Positions 25,271-33,319 of a stretch of DNA of 64,000 bases are shown piece after piece. Each line of letters begins with the position of its first letter. Position 1 is the first letter of the stretch. The DNA lies in NCBI RefSeq assembly GCF_004336745.1, contig NZ_SJXD01000011.1:682001-746000 (forward strand), in the 5' to 3' direction. The position numbers and the translations under genes were made by a program. The DNA comes from Roseococcus sp. SYP-B2431 (lineage in GTDB: Bacteria; Pseudomonadota; Alphaproteobacteria; Acetobacterales; Acetobacteraceae). The notes under the pieces are model-generated. The model saw only the letters and a list, made by a program, of their open reading frames with translations, ran no database searches and had not been told where the DNA came from.

Positions 25271-26068
25271 TCAGCGCGCCTGCCACAGCTCCGGATTGGC
25301 CAGCAGCTCCGCGCATCGCGCGGCGATGGCGTCGAGCAGCTTCACCCCCTTCTCCGCGCTCGCCAGGCGCGCATCGCCGACGACGCCGCTCTGCGTGATC
25401 TCGCGGAAGGAGCGGCGCATGAGCAGCCCCGGGGGCTGCCCCGGCACCCGCGAGGAGGCCGGGCCATGCGCCTCGGCGATCCGCTCCGGACGCACGCTCC
25501 CGGGCGAGAGATGCATCATCATCGAGGTCTCGGCCTCGCAGGCATGCATCAGCGTGGGCTGGCGCTCCAGCAGCGGCGCGATCACCTCCGGCACCATGTG
25601 CCAATAGGTGGCGCCGCCGACGCGGATGCCGAACTCCACCGCGAGGTCGGTCGCCGCGGTGCCGATCGCCTCGGCGTTGCCGCCATGGCCGTTCATCAGG
25701 AAGACGCGCCTGAAGCCGTGGCGCGACACCGAGCCGACGACGCCGCGCAGCACCGCCTGGAAGGTCGCGTGGTCCAGCGTCACCGTGCCGCCGAAGGCCA
25801 TGTGATGCTCGGCCAGCCCCGCCCAGCAGACCGGCGTCACGATCACGCGCTGCCCCGCCGCGGCCATGCGCCGCGCCGTCTCCAGCGCGACATTGCCGCC
25901 CAGCACCATGTCCACGCCGGTCGCCAGATGCGGGCCGTGCTGTTCCATCGAGGCGACCGGCACGATGACCAGCGCATCGGCCGCCGCCTCGGCCTGGATC
26001 TCGGCGGCGGTCAGCTTCATCCATTCGAGGCTGCGCGCCGGTTCCGCCGCTTCGGGCTTCTTGGCCAT
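25271..26068 (-). CDS. Creatininase family protein
   Basis: 265-residue metal-dependent amidohydrolase of the creatininase fold, a family that includes creatinine amidohydrolase and riboflavin/F420 biosynthetic amidases (MftE/ArfB-like). Metal-binding motifs are PVASMEQHGPHLATGVD (Glu, His and Asp ligands), NGHGGN and the Glu in HACEAETS. The substrate is unknown. AAAGGA lies about 12 bases before the ATG at 26068. It lies downstream of the Bug-type binding protein at 26124-27122, same strand, 55 bases apart, and could be co-transcribed with it. Confidence 0.87.
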   Translation of the reverse strand: MAKKPEAAEPARSLEWMKLTAAEIQAEAAADALVIVPVASMEQHGPHLATGVDMVLGGNVALETARRMAAAGQRVIVTPVCWAGLAEHHMAFGGTVTLDHATFQAVLRGVVGSVSRHGFRRVFLMNGHGGNAEAIGTAATDLAVEFGIRVGGATYWHMVPEVIAPLLERQPTLMHACEAETSMMMHLSPGSVRPERIAEAHGPASSRVPGQPPGLLMRRSFREITQSGVVGDARLASAEKGVKLLDAIAARCAELLANPELWQAR

Positions 26069-26093
26069 TCGATATCGTCCTTTCGCTGAGTGG

Positions 26094-26116
26094 CCCGGCC
26101 GGGCGGCCCGGCCGGG
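26094..26116. repeat. Tandem CCCGGCCGGG palindromes
   Basis: The 10-bp palindrome CCCGGCCGGG occurs twice, at 26094-26103 and 26107-26116, in the short gap between a Bug protein gene and the creatininase gene. It can fold as a hairpin, but without a T-run. A weak transcription pause or boundary is possible. Confidence 0.35.
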
Positions 26117-26123
26117 GAAGCCG

Positions 26124-27122
26124 TCACCCGGCCGTCGCGCCCGAGCCCTCGACGAGCTGCCGCCAGACGGGAATCTGAGCCTGCCAGAAGGCGCCGAAGG
26201 CCTCGGGGGTCTCGTCGGCCATGGGGAAGACGGTCAGCTCCAGCAGGCGGCGCTTCAGATCCTCTTGCGCGATGACGTCGCGCAGCGCGGCATGCATCGC
26301 CGCGATCGCGGGCGCGGGGGTGCCGCGGGCCGCCACGAAGCCCCACCAGTTGAGCGCGTCGATGCCCTTGCCCGGCAGCACCTCGTCCATGCCCGGGACA
26401 TGCGCGAGCTCGGGCACATAGTCGATGCGCTTGGCCGAGCCGGCCGCGAGCGCACGGAAGCGGCCCTCGCGCACATGCGGCAGCAGGGCGGGGATCACGT
26501 CGAACATCATGTCGATATTGCCCGCGACAAGGTCCTGGATGGCCGGCCCGCCGCCGCGATAGGGCACGTGCGTCATGTCCGCGCCGGTCTCGCGCTTCAC
26601 CTTCTCGAAGAAGAGATGGGCGCTGGTCCCGGTGCCGCTGCTGCCCATGGTGATGCGGCCGGGATTGGCCTTGGCGAAATCGATCTGCTCCTGGAAGGTC
26701 CGCCAGGGGCGCTGCGAATTCACCACCCAGAGCAGCGTCCCCAGGCACACGCGCGAGACTGGCACGAAGTCGCGCACGGGATCGAAGGGCATGCGCGCCC
26801 CATAGAGATAGGGATTGGCCGTCAGCACATTGGCCGCGGTGAAGAGCCAGGTGAGGCCATCCTTCTCCGACTGCAGCACCGCCTGCGCGCCGATATTGCC
26901 GCCCGCGCCCGGCCGGTTCTCGATGACGACCGCCTGGCCGAGGATGGGCGAGAGCCGCTCGCCGATCATGCGCGCGATCATGTCGGTCGCGCCGCCGGGC
27001 GTGATCGGCACCATGATCCGGACGGGGCGGCCGGGCCGCCAGGCCTGGGCATGGGCGGGCGCCGCCAGAAAGGGCGCAGCGAGGCTGCCGAGCAGGAGTC
27101 TGCGGCGCGGCGTAACGATCAT
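26124..27122 (-). CDS. Tripartite tricarboxylate transporter substrate-binding protein (Bug/TctC), tandem paralogue 1
   Basis: 332-residue periplasmic solute receptor of the Bug family. The signal sequence has a twin-arginine-like start (TPRRRLLLGSL) and ends APAHAQ. Family motifs include VPITPGGATDMIARM, VIENRPGAGGNIGAQAVL and THVPYRGGGPAIQDL. These receptors bind carboxylates, often for uptake by TctAB membrane proteins; none is encoded here, as is usual for the many orphan Bug genes of this group. GGAGGA precedes the ATG at 27122. It is very similar and equal in length to the next gene upstream, showing a recent tandem duplication. Confidence 0.93.
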   Translation of the reverse strand: MIVTPRRRLLLGSLAAPFLAAPAHAQAWRPGRPVRIMVPITPGGATDMIARMIGERLSPILGQAVVIENRPGAGGNIGAQAVLQSEKDGLTWLFTAANVLTANPYLYGARMPFDPVRDFVPVSRVCLGTLLWVVNSQRPWRTFQEQIDFAKANPGRITMGSSGTGTSAHLFFEKVKRETGADMTHVPYRGGGPAIQDLVAGNIDMMFDVIPALLPHVREGRFRALAAGSAKRIDYVPELAHVPGMDEVLPGKGIDALNWWGFVAARGTPAPAIAAMHAALRDVIAQEDLKRRLLELTVFPMADETPEAFGAFWQAQIPVWRQLVEGSGATAG

Positions 27123-27260
27123 CGGCGAGGTTCCTCCGAATTCAGGATCGTCTCCTGATCGCGCGAGGTTCGCACGAAACGCGACGCAGGACAGCCTCCC
27201 ACGAGGCGCCATCCCCGCCATCTCCGGCGCGCGGTCCGCGGAGCGGCGCCGGAAAGGCCG

Positions 27261-27289
27261 GGGCAGGCGCCGCCGCGATGCGCCTGCCC
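27261..27289 (-). terminator. Hairpin downstream of the second Bug gene
   Basis: A 10-bp perfect stem, GGGCAGGCGC (27261-27270) with GCGCCTGCCC (27280-27289), 9-base loop, lies 24 bases after the stop of the Bug gene at 27313-28311. No T-run follows, so it may be a weak terminator or a processing hairpin. Confidence 0.4.
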
Positions 27290-27312
27290 GGGCTCCCTTG
27301 AAGGCGCGCGGA

Positions 27313-28311
27313 CTATTCGGCCGTGGCGCCGGACGCCTCGACCAGCTCCCGCCAGACCGGAACCTGCGCCCGCCAGAAGGCGCCGAAGGCCGCCGGGTTC
27401 TCGTCCACCAGCGGGAAGACGGTGAGGCCCAGGAGGCGCTGCTTCACCTCCTCCTGCGCCAGCACGCGCTGAAGCGCGGCATGCATGCCGGCGACGGCGG
27501 GCTCCGGCGTGCCGGTCGCGGCGACGACGGACCACCAGTTCAGCGCGTCGATGCCCTTGCCCGGCAGCAGATCGTCCATGGCGGGGACGTTGGCCAGCTC
27601 GGGCACGTAGTCGATGCGCCTGGCCGAGCCCGCGGCCAGCGCGCGGAAGCGGCCCTCGCGCACATGCGGCAGCAGGGCCGGGATCACGTCGAACATCATG
27701 TCGATATTGCCGGACATCAGGTCCTGGATGGCGGGGCCGCCACCGCGATAGGGCACGTGGGTCATGTCGGTGCCGGTCTCGCGCTTCACCTTCTCGAAGT
27801 AGAGATGGCTGATGGCGCCGGTGCCGCTGCTGCCCATGGTCACGCGGCCCGGATTGGCCTTCGCGAAGTCGATCTGCTCCTGGAAGGTGCGCCAGGGACG
27901 CTGCGCGTTCACCACCCAGAGCAGCGTGCCGACGCCGACCCGCGTGACCGGCGTGAAGTCGCGCAGCGGCACGAAGGGCATGCGGCTGCCGTAGAGATAG
28001 GTATTGGCCGTGAGCACATTGGCCGAGGTGAAGAGCCAGGTCAGCCCGTCCTTCTCGGCCTGCAGCACGGCCTGCGCGCCGATATTGCCGCCGGCGCCCG
28101 GCCGGTTCTCGATGATGACCGTCTGGCCGATCACGGCGGAGAGCCGCTCGCCGATCATGCGGGCGATGATGTCGTTGGCGCCGCCCGGCGCGATCGGCAC
28201 GATCATCCGCACGGGGCGCGCGGGCTGCCAGCCCTGGGCATAGGCGGGCGCCGCCAGGAGGGGCGCGGCGAGGCTGCCCAGAAGCAGGCTTCGGCGTCGG
28301 CTGTCAGTCAT
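27313..28311 (-). CDS. Tripartite tricarboxylate transporter substrate-binding protein (Bug/TctC), tandem paralogue 2
   Basis: 332-residue periplasmic binding protein, the twin of the preceding Bug gene: identical length, same signal layout (SRRRSLLLGSLAAPLLAAP) and long identical blocks such as FQEQIDFAKANPGR and NIDMMFDVIPALLPHVREGR. Differences concentrate in the N-lobe and C-terminus, suggesting that ligand range has begun to diverge. AGGAG precedes the ATG at 28311. The reading frame continues upstream into the photolyase gene without homology. No TctA/TctB partner is near, so function rests on family assignment; a carboxylate ligand is likely. Confidence 0.93.
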   Translation of the reverse strand: MTDSRRRSLLLGSLAAPLLAAPAYAQGWQPARPVRMIVPIAPGGANDIIARMIGERLSAVIGQTVIIENRPGAGGNIGAQAVLQAEKDGLTWLFTSANVLTANTYLYGSRMPFVPLRDFTPVTRVGVGTLLWVVNAQRPWRTFQEQIDFAKANPGRVTMGSSGTGAISHLYFEKVKRETGTDMTHVPYRGGGPAIQDLMSGNIDMMFDVIPALLPHVREGRFRALAAGSARRIDYVPELANVPAMDDLLPGKGIDALNWWSVVAATGTPEPAVAGMHAALQRVLAQEEVKQRLLGLTVFPLVDENPAAFGAFWRAQVPVWRELVEASGATAE

Positions 28312-28360
28312 GGGTTGAACTCCTGGCGGGGGATGGGGGGCGCCGCGATGCGGCCGCGGG

Positions 28361-29896
28361 TCAATAGGCGGATGCCATGGATTCCAGGAAGCGGGCAGCC
28401 CCCTCCCGGGCCGCGGCCAGCTTCCCGGGCTCCATCCGGCGCAGGCCCGCCAGCGGCATCGCCATCCGCGGATTGGCCGCGAACCGCTCGGCATGACGGG
28501 CGATGAAGTCCCAATAGAGCATGTTGAAGGGGCAGGCCCGGTCGCCCGAGCTCGCCTTCACGTCGAACCGGCAGCGTGGGCAATGGTTGCCCATCCGGTT
28601 GATATAGGCCCCCGCGGCCGCATAGGGCTTGCTGCCCAGAATGCCGCCATCGGCATGGAGGGCCATGCCGTGCGTATTGGGCAGCTCCACCCATTCGAAG
28701 GCATCGGCATAGACGATCATGTACCATTCGTTGATCGCCGCGGGCGCGATCCCGGCGAGCAAGGCGAAGTTGCCGGTGACCATGAGCCGCTGGATGTGGT
28801 GGGCATAGGCGAGGTCGCGCGTCTGGGCGATCGCGCTGTCCATGCAGCGCATGCCCGACTGCGCGGTCCAGTAGAAGGCCGGGAGGGGCCGGTTGGCGCC
28901 GAGGGCGTTCGTCTCCTTATAGGCGGGCATCTTCAGCCAGTAGAGGCCGCGCACATATTCCCGCCAGCCGAGGATCTGGCGGATGAAGCCCTCGGCCGCG
29001 TTCAGCGGGACCGTGCCGGCCCGCCAGGCCGCCTCGGCCGCCTCGCAGGCCTCGGAGGGCAGCAGCAGGCCGATGTTCAGGCTGGTCGAGAGGAGCGCGT
29101 GGAACAGATGGGCCTCGCCCTCGGCGAGGGCATCCTGGTAGTCGCCGAAATGCGGCAGGCGATGCGCCACGAAATCGGCGAGCGCGCGCTGCGCCTCGGC
29201 TGCGGTCACCGGCCAGGCAAAGGCCTCCAGGCCGCCGAAGTGATCGGGGAACCTGGCCTCGACCAGCGCCATCACCTCGCGCGTGATGGCGTCCGGCGCG
29301 AAGCGGGGCGCCGGCGGCGGCACCAGGCCCCTGGGCAGGCGCTTGCGGTTCTCGGCGTCGAAGTTCCAGGCACCGCCCGCCGGCCCGCTTTCCTCCATCA
29401 GCAGGCCGGTCGCCTCCCGCATGCCCCGATAGAAATACTCCATGCGCAGCTCGCGCCGCCCGAACGCCCAGTTGCGGAAGGTCGCCAGCCCGGCGAGGAA
29501 GCGGGTGTCCTCCCGGATGTCCACAGGCAGGCCGAGCCGCGCCTCCCAGCCCTCCATCTCCTCGAGCACGCGGAACTCGCCGGGATGGGTAGCGACGATC
29601 CGCGCCGGGCGATGCCGCTCCACGGCGCGCCCGATCTCGCCGCCGAAGCTCTGGCTGTTGTCCGGGTCGTCGAGCCGGACGTAGTCCACCTGGACCCCGC
29701 GCGCCGCCAGCGCCCGCGCGAAATGGCGCATGGAGGAGGGGACCAGCGCGATCTTCTGCTTGTGATGGCGGACATAGGTGCACTCGGCGCCGACCTCCAT
29801 CATCAGCACCACGTCATGGACGGGGTCGAGATCCTGTAGCGCCGCGATGCTGCGCGAGCACTGGTCTCCCAGCACGACGCGCAACGCATCCGTCAT
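28361..29896 (-). CDS. FeS-type (6-4) photolyase (PhrB/FeS-BCP, CryPro family)
   Basis: 511-residue cryptochrome/photolyase. The four iron-sulfur cysteines, Cys351, Cys439, Cys442 and Cys455, match within one residue the ligand numbering of Agrobacterium PhrB, the prototype prokaryotic (6-4) photolyase with FAD, a lumazine antenna and a [4Fe-4S] cluster. The N-terminal Rossmann antenna domain starts LRVVLGDQCS, and conserved blocks ILGWREYVRGLYW and MVTGNFALLAGI lie in the FAD domain. It would repair (6-4) photoproducts. The ATG at 29896 overlaps the upstream DUF6134 gene stop (ATGA). It complements the CPD photolyase at 23105. Confidence 0.95.
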   Translation of the reverse strand: MTDALRVVLGDQCSRSIAALQDLDPVHDVVLMMEVGAECTYVRHHKQKIALVPSSMRHFARALAARGVQVDYVRLDDPDNSQSFGGEIGRAVERHRPARIVATHPGEFRVLEEMEGWEARLGLPVDIREDTRFLAGLATFRNWAFGRRELRMEYFYRGMREATGLLMEESGPAGGAWNFDAENRKRLPRGLVPPPAPRFAPDAITREVMALVEARFPDHFGGLEAFAWPVTAAEAQRALADFVAHRLPHFGDYQDALAEGEAHLFHALLSTSLNIGLLLPSEACEAAEAAWRAGTVPLNAAEGFIRQILGWREYVRGLYWLKMPAYKETNALGANRPLPAFYWTAQSGMRCMDSAIAQTRDLAYAHHIQRLMVTGNFALLAGIAPAAINEWYMIVYADAFEWVELPNTHGMALHADGGILGSKPYAAAGAYINRMGNHCPRCRFDVKASSGDRACPFNMLYWDFIARHAERFAANPRMAMPLAGLRRMEPGKLAAAREGAARFLESMASAY

Positions 29897-30534
29897 CCCG
29901 CGCGCTCGTACATCACGGTGCTGCCGTCGTCGCCGGTCACCTGGTAGGCGGTCCAGCGGCCGTCGGCGGAGAAGTCCAGCACCGCATCCACCTCGCCGGC
30001 GCAGCGCCAGCGCGTGCCGCCGCCGGCGATGGCCTCGCGCGTCCAGCGCAGGTCCATGAGCCGGCCCGTCGTGGTGCCGAAGACGGGCACGGCGCCGCCG
30101 AAGCGCTGCGGCTCCCACCAGGACAGCGGCACGGCCTCTGCCGGCAGCATCCGCTCCCCCTCGGAGCCGCGGATGGCGACGCCGCGGGGCGTCGCCTCGG
30201 CCTGCACGTCGACGATGCGCCCGTTGCGGTTCTGCCGCGAGGCCACGGAGACGAAGCGCCCCTCCCGCGTCACTTCCATGTAGCGATGCTCGAAGCGATA
30301 GACGACGACGCCCAGGACGCGCGGCGTCACCACCACCTCGGAGAGCGTCAGCAGATCGGCGCCCCGGCGCGAGAAGCTCACCTCGTGGCTGCCGATATGC
30401 GTGCCGTTGCGCATGACGCGCCAACGGTAGCCCGCCCCCGCCGGGCCGGGGGCGGGAGCCGGCTGGGCCAGCGCCGGGGTCGCCGCCAGCATGGGAAAGA
30501 GACGGCGCGGGATGGCCGGAAGCATGGTCCTCAT
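29893..30534 (-). CDS. Exported DUF6134-like protein
   Basis: 213-residue protein with an N-terminal signal region (about 1-24, ending PALAQ). A beta-rich body follows, beginning YRWRVMRNGTHIGSHEVSF, which resembles periplasmic DUF6134-type proteins. No catalytic motif is evident. It overlaps the FeS photolyase start by four bases, so the two form an operon with this gene first. The start could be 30534 or the in-frame ATG at 30525; neither has an optimal ribosome-binding site. Function is unknown. Confidence 0.75.
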   Translation of the reverse strand: MRTMLPAIPRRLFPMLAATPALAQPAPAPGPAGAGYRWRVMRNGTHIGSHEVSFSRRGADLLTLSEVVVTPRVLGVVVYRFEHRYMEVTREGRFVSVASRQNRNGRIVDVQAEATPRGVAIRGSEGERMLPAEAVPLSWWEPQRFGGAVPVFGTTTGRLMDLRWTREAIAGGGTRWRCAGEVDAVLDFSADGRWTAYQVTGDDGSTVMYERAG

Positions 30535-30626
30535 GGGATGCTAGATCGGCCCGCCAGCCGTTTCCCGCAACCTGCCGTCCCTGGGGCGGGACAGAACGCC
30601 CGCGCCATGGCATGATCGCGGCCGCC

Positions 30627-31160
30627 ATGCGCCAGCTCCTGCTGCTTCGCCACGCCAAGTCCTCCTGGGACGATGCGAGCCTTTCCGACCATTCCCGGCC
30701 GCTCAATGCGCGGGGCCGCATGGCGGCCGCCGCCATGGCCGACCAGATGCGCGAGCTCGGCCTCGTGCCGGACGTCGTGCTCGTCTCCTCCTCGCGCCGC
30801 ACGCTCCAGACGCTGGAGGCGCTGCAGCCGATCGAGGGCGGGCCGCTCGTCGAGGTGATGGACGACCTCTACCTCGCCCCCTGGCCCCGCCTGCTGGAGA
30901 CGCTGCAGCGGGTGCCGGAAACGGCGCGCTCGGTGCTGCTGATCGGCCACAATCCAGGCATGCACGAGCTGGGACTCGCGATGATGGGCCCGGCGGGCGC
31001 GGCGCTGGGCGGGCCGCATGCGCGCCGCCTGGCCGAGGGCTATCCGACCGGGGCGCTCGCCGAATTCACCGTCGCCGGATCCTGGGGCAAGCTCGCCGAA
31101 GGCGGCGGACGGCTCGTGCGCTTCCTGGCCCCGCGCGACCTGCCGGAGGTCGCCGCCTGA
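30627..31160 (+). CDS. SixA-like histidine phosphatase
   Basis: 177-residue histidine phosphatase superfamily member. The phosphohistidine motif LLLRHAKSSW (residues 4-13) and the second catalytic histidine in LIGHNPGMHEL identify the SixA-type branch, which removes phosphate from small proteins or metabolites. I use the ATG at 30627 because the fold starts directly after it; an in-frame ATG at 30612 would add five residues. It is divergent from the DUF6134 gene. Its 3' end carries a CGGAGG motif and a CTGA overlap that may start translation of the CHAD gene. Confidence 0.88.
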   Translation: MRQLLLLRHAKSSWDDASLSDHSRPLNARGRMAAAAMADQMRELGLVPDVVLVSSSRRTLQTLEALQPIEGGPLVEVMDDLYLAPWPRLLETLQRVPETARSVLLIGHNPGMHELGLAMMGPAGAALGGPHARRLAEGYPTGALAEFTVAGSWGKLAEGGGRLVRFLAPRDLPEVAA

Positions 31161-31246
31161 TCCTCGAACTCGCCCTCGGCACTTCCCCGCCGCGCTGTCC
31201 GGCCCATCCCCTGCTTTCTGCCGCGCCGGCCTGGCAGGCGGAGACG

Positions 31247-32560
31247 GTGACCTGGTTCCGGCCCGAGGGCCGGGCGGAAGACGCGGGCGCGCCCCTGCTG
31301 CAGCGCCGGCGCCGCGCCTGGGAGGCCGTCCAGCCGCTGCCGCCCCGGGAGGGATGCTGGTGGCCGGGCACCTGGCCGGCCCCGGAGCCGGCCGGGCCCG
31401 ACCCGGCCGCCCTGCCCGTCGCGCGCTTCGTCGGGCGCCGCGCCAAGCTGGCCGAAGGCGTGACCTGGATCGAGGGACGCATCGAGGCCCCGGGGGCTGG
31501 CCAGACCCTGCGCCGAAAAGTCGGCCGACTGGTGCTGGAGGGCGAGGCGCCCGACCTACTGCGCCTCGGTGCCGAGCTGGCCCGCACCCTGCCCCTGCTG
31601 CCAGCCGGCGCCTCCCTGGCCGAGGAGGCCCTGGCGCTGGCCGAGGACCGCGCGCCCCGCCCGCGGCGCTCCGGCCCGCCCAGCCTCGCCGGGGCCCAAT
31701 CCGTCGAGCCGGCGTTTCTCGCCGCGATGGCCCATCTGCAGGACGTCCTGCTGGCCGAGACGCCGCGATGCCGGCTCGAGCAGGGGCCGCGCGGCGTGCA
31801 CCAGTCGCGGGTCGCGATCCGCCGGCTGCGCTCCATCCTGAAGCTGTTCCGCCCGGTGGTGGACGGGCCTGACTGGCGGGCCTGGGACGCGCAGCTCGGC
31901 GACCTGGCCCGGGCGCTGGGCTCGGCCCGCGACTGGGACGTGTTCCTGGGCGGGATCGGCGCGGGAACGCTCGAGGCGCTGGATGGCGACATCCGCCTGA
32001 AGCGGCTGCTGCGTGCCGCCCTGCGCGAGCGCGACGCGGCCTATGCGGCGCTCGGCCGGCTGCTCGCGGGCGAGGAGTTCCGCCGCACCGTCTGGCTCGG
32101 GCTGCAGCTCGCGCTCATCCGCCCGCACGAGGTTCCGAACCAGCCGCTGGCCCCCTTCGCGGCCGAGCTGCTGCGCAAGCGCTGGCGCCGGCTGAAGCGC
32201 GCTGGCGCCGCGATGAGCGGGCTGGACGCCTCCGCGCTGCACGAGATGCGGCTCGACGCCAAGCGGCTGCGCTACGCCGCCGAGCCCTTCTCCGCCCTTT
32301 GGCCCGGCCGCGCCTCGAAGCGCTTCACCCGGCGGCTGGCGGCGCTCCAGGAGGCACTGGGCCTCGCCAACGACGCCACGGTGGCGCGCGGCCTCGCCGC
32401 GCGGCTGGCCGGGCGCGGCGCCGGCAGCTTCGCCATCGGCACGGTGACGGGCTTCGCGGCGGGCCGCGCCGAGGGCAGCCGGATCGCCTCCATCGTCGCC
32501 TGGAAGGCGCTGAAGAAGGCCGGCCCGTTCTGGAAAACCCACGCCGCGGCCGATACGTAA
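31247..32560 (+). CDS. CHAD domain protein with degenerate CYTH-like N-terminus
   Basis: Protein of at least 437 residues. The C-terminal two thirds is a CHAD domain, a helical bundle rich in conserved His, Arg and Lys that binds polyphosphate: HQSRVAIRRLRSILKLF near 183 and HEMRLDAKRLRYA near 330 are the two repeats. The N-terminal part resembles a worn CYTH triphosphate tunnel domain without its ExExK signature. GTG at 31247 is the first standard start. The CYTH-like similarity (LILELALG) extends in frame to 31157, where a CTG overlaps the phosphatase stop behind CGGAGG, so the true start may be that CTG. Confidence 0.85.
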   Translation: MTWFRPEGRAEDAGAPLLQRRRRAWEAVQPLPPREGCWWPGTWPAPEPAGPDPAALPVARFVGRRAKLAEGVTWIEGRIEAPGAGQTLRRKVGRLVLEGEAPDLLRLGAELARTLPLLPAGASLAEEALALAEDRAPRPRRSGPPSLAGAQSVEPAFLAAMAHLQDVLLAETPRCRLEQGPRGVHQSRVAIRRLRSILKLFRPVVDGPDWRAWDAQLGDLARALGSARDWDVFLGGIGAGTLEALDGDIRLKRLLRAALRERDAAYAALGRLLAGEEFRRTVWLGLQLALIRPHEVPNQPLAPFAAELLRKRWRRLKRAGAAMSGLDASALHEMRLDAKRLRYAAEPFSALWPGRASKRFTRRLAALQEALGLANDATVARGLAARLAGRGAGSFAIGTVTGFAAGRAEGSRIASIVAWKALKKAGPFWKTHAAADT

Positions 32561-32615
32561 CATCCGGAAACAACCGGGTTGCCAGCCCCCTTGGGCCTGG
32601 GTTAACCAGTGCGGC

Positions 32616-33179
32616 ATGCGACGCCGACGCCTCTTTCAGACCGCCCGAACGCCGCAGCGCTGGGGACGCGCCTTCGCCCTCACGGCGAGCGGAGTCCTGG
32701 GCGGGGTGCTGGTGGTGCTCGGCCTGCCGACGGAGCTGATGGGCTCCGCGCCGCGCAACCAGGAATGGTCCTCGCCCGCCGCGCAGATCCGCATCGTCGA
32801 CGGCGATACCCTCCGCCTCGGCGACCGCACGCTCCGCCTCTACGGCGTCGAGGCGCCCGAGCGCGGGCAGTTCTGCACCAACGAGCAGGGTGCCCTTTAT
32901 GATTGCGGCACCGCCGCCGCGGCCGAGCTCGCGCGGCTGGTCGGCGAGCGCGGGGTCGAGTGCCGGGTCCAGGGCCGGGACCGCTTCGGCCGCGCGCTGG
33001 GCGTCTGCCGGGCGGGCGGCGTGGAGCTGAACACGGCCCTCGTCACCTCGGGCTGGGCGCTGGCCGATGGCGGATCCCTGCCCGCCCTGGTCCCGGTCGA
33101 GGCCGCGGCCCGCTCGGCGCAGCGAGGGCTGTGGGCCGGCGGCTTCGAGCCTCCCGCCCATTGGCGGCGCGGCTACTGA
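32616..33179 (+). CDS. Membrane-anchored thermonuclease (SNase-like) family protein
   Basis: 187-residue protein with one N-terminal membrane segment (about 18-38) after a basic start (MRRRRLFQTAR), then a staphylococcal nuclease-like OB-fold domain. Active-site elements are IVDGDTLRLG (Asp), LYGVEAPERGQ (Arg and Glu region) and RDRFGRALG. Catalytic residues appear conserved, so calcium-dependent nuclease activity in the periplasm is possible. Cysteines near 88 and 97 may form a disulfide. It is transcribed alone between the CHAD gene and gltA. Confidence 0.87.
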   Translation: MRRRRLFQTARTPQRWGRAFALTASGVLGGVLVVLGLPTELMGSAPRNQEWSSPAAQIRIVDGDTLRLGDRTLRLYGVEAPERGQFCTNEQGALYDCGTAAAAELARLVGERGVECRVQGRDRFGRALGVCRAGGVELNTALVTSGWALADGGSLPALVPVEAAARSAQRGLWAGGFEPPAHWRRGY

Positions 33180-33249
33180 ACCGGCGCGCCGCATTGCGCC
33201 CGCCTGCCGCCGGTTGAGGGTTGCCCCGATAGACAAGGGCGCCATTGCG

Positions 33250-33272
33250 CCTATCCTGCATTGCAGCATAGG
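33250..33272. promoter_or_regulatory. 23-bp palindrome upstream of citrate synthase
   Basis: Eleven-base arms CCTATCCTGCA (33250-33260) and TGCAGCATAGG (33262-33272) around a single central T pair at 10 of 11 positions. It lies 47 bases before the gltA ATG, a typical operator position. No regulator is apparent from the window. Confidence 0.45.
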
Positions 33273-33319
33273 TCCCGGAACCAATCGGGACGAAACAGTT
33301 TGCGAGGAAGGCTGCTGAC

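Noticed and set aside
29897-30802. Upstream extension of the FeS photolyase frame to 30802
   Set aside because: It overlaps the DUF6134-like gene and the phosphatase start in other frames and has no photolyase similarity.
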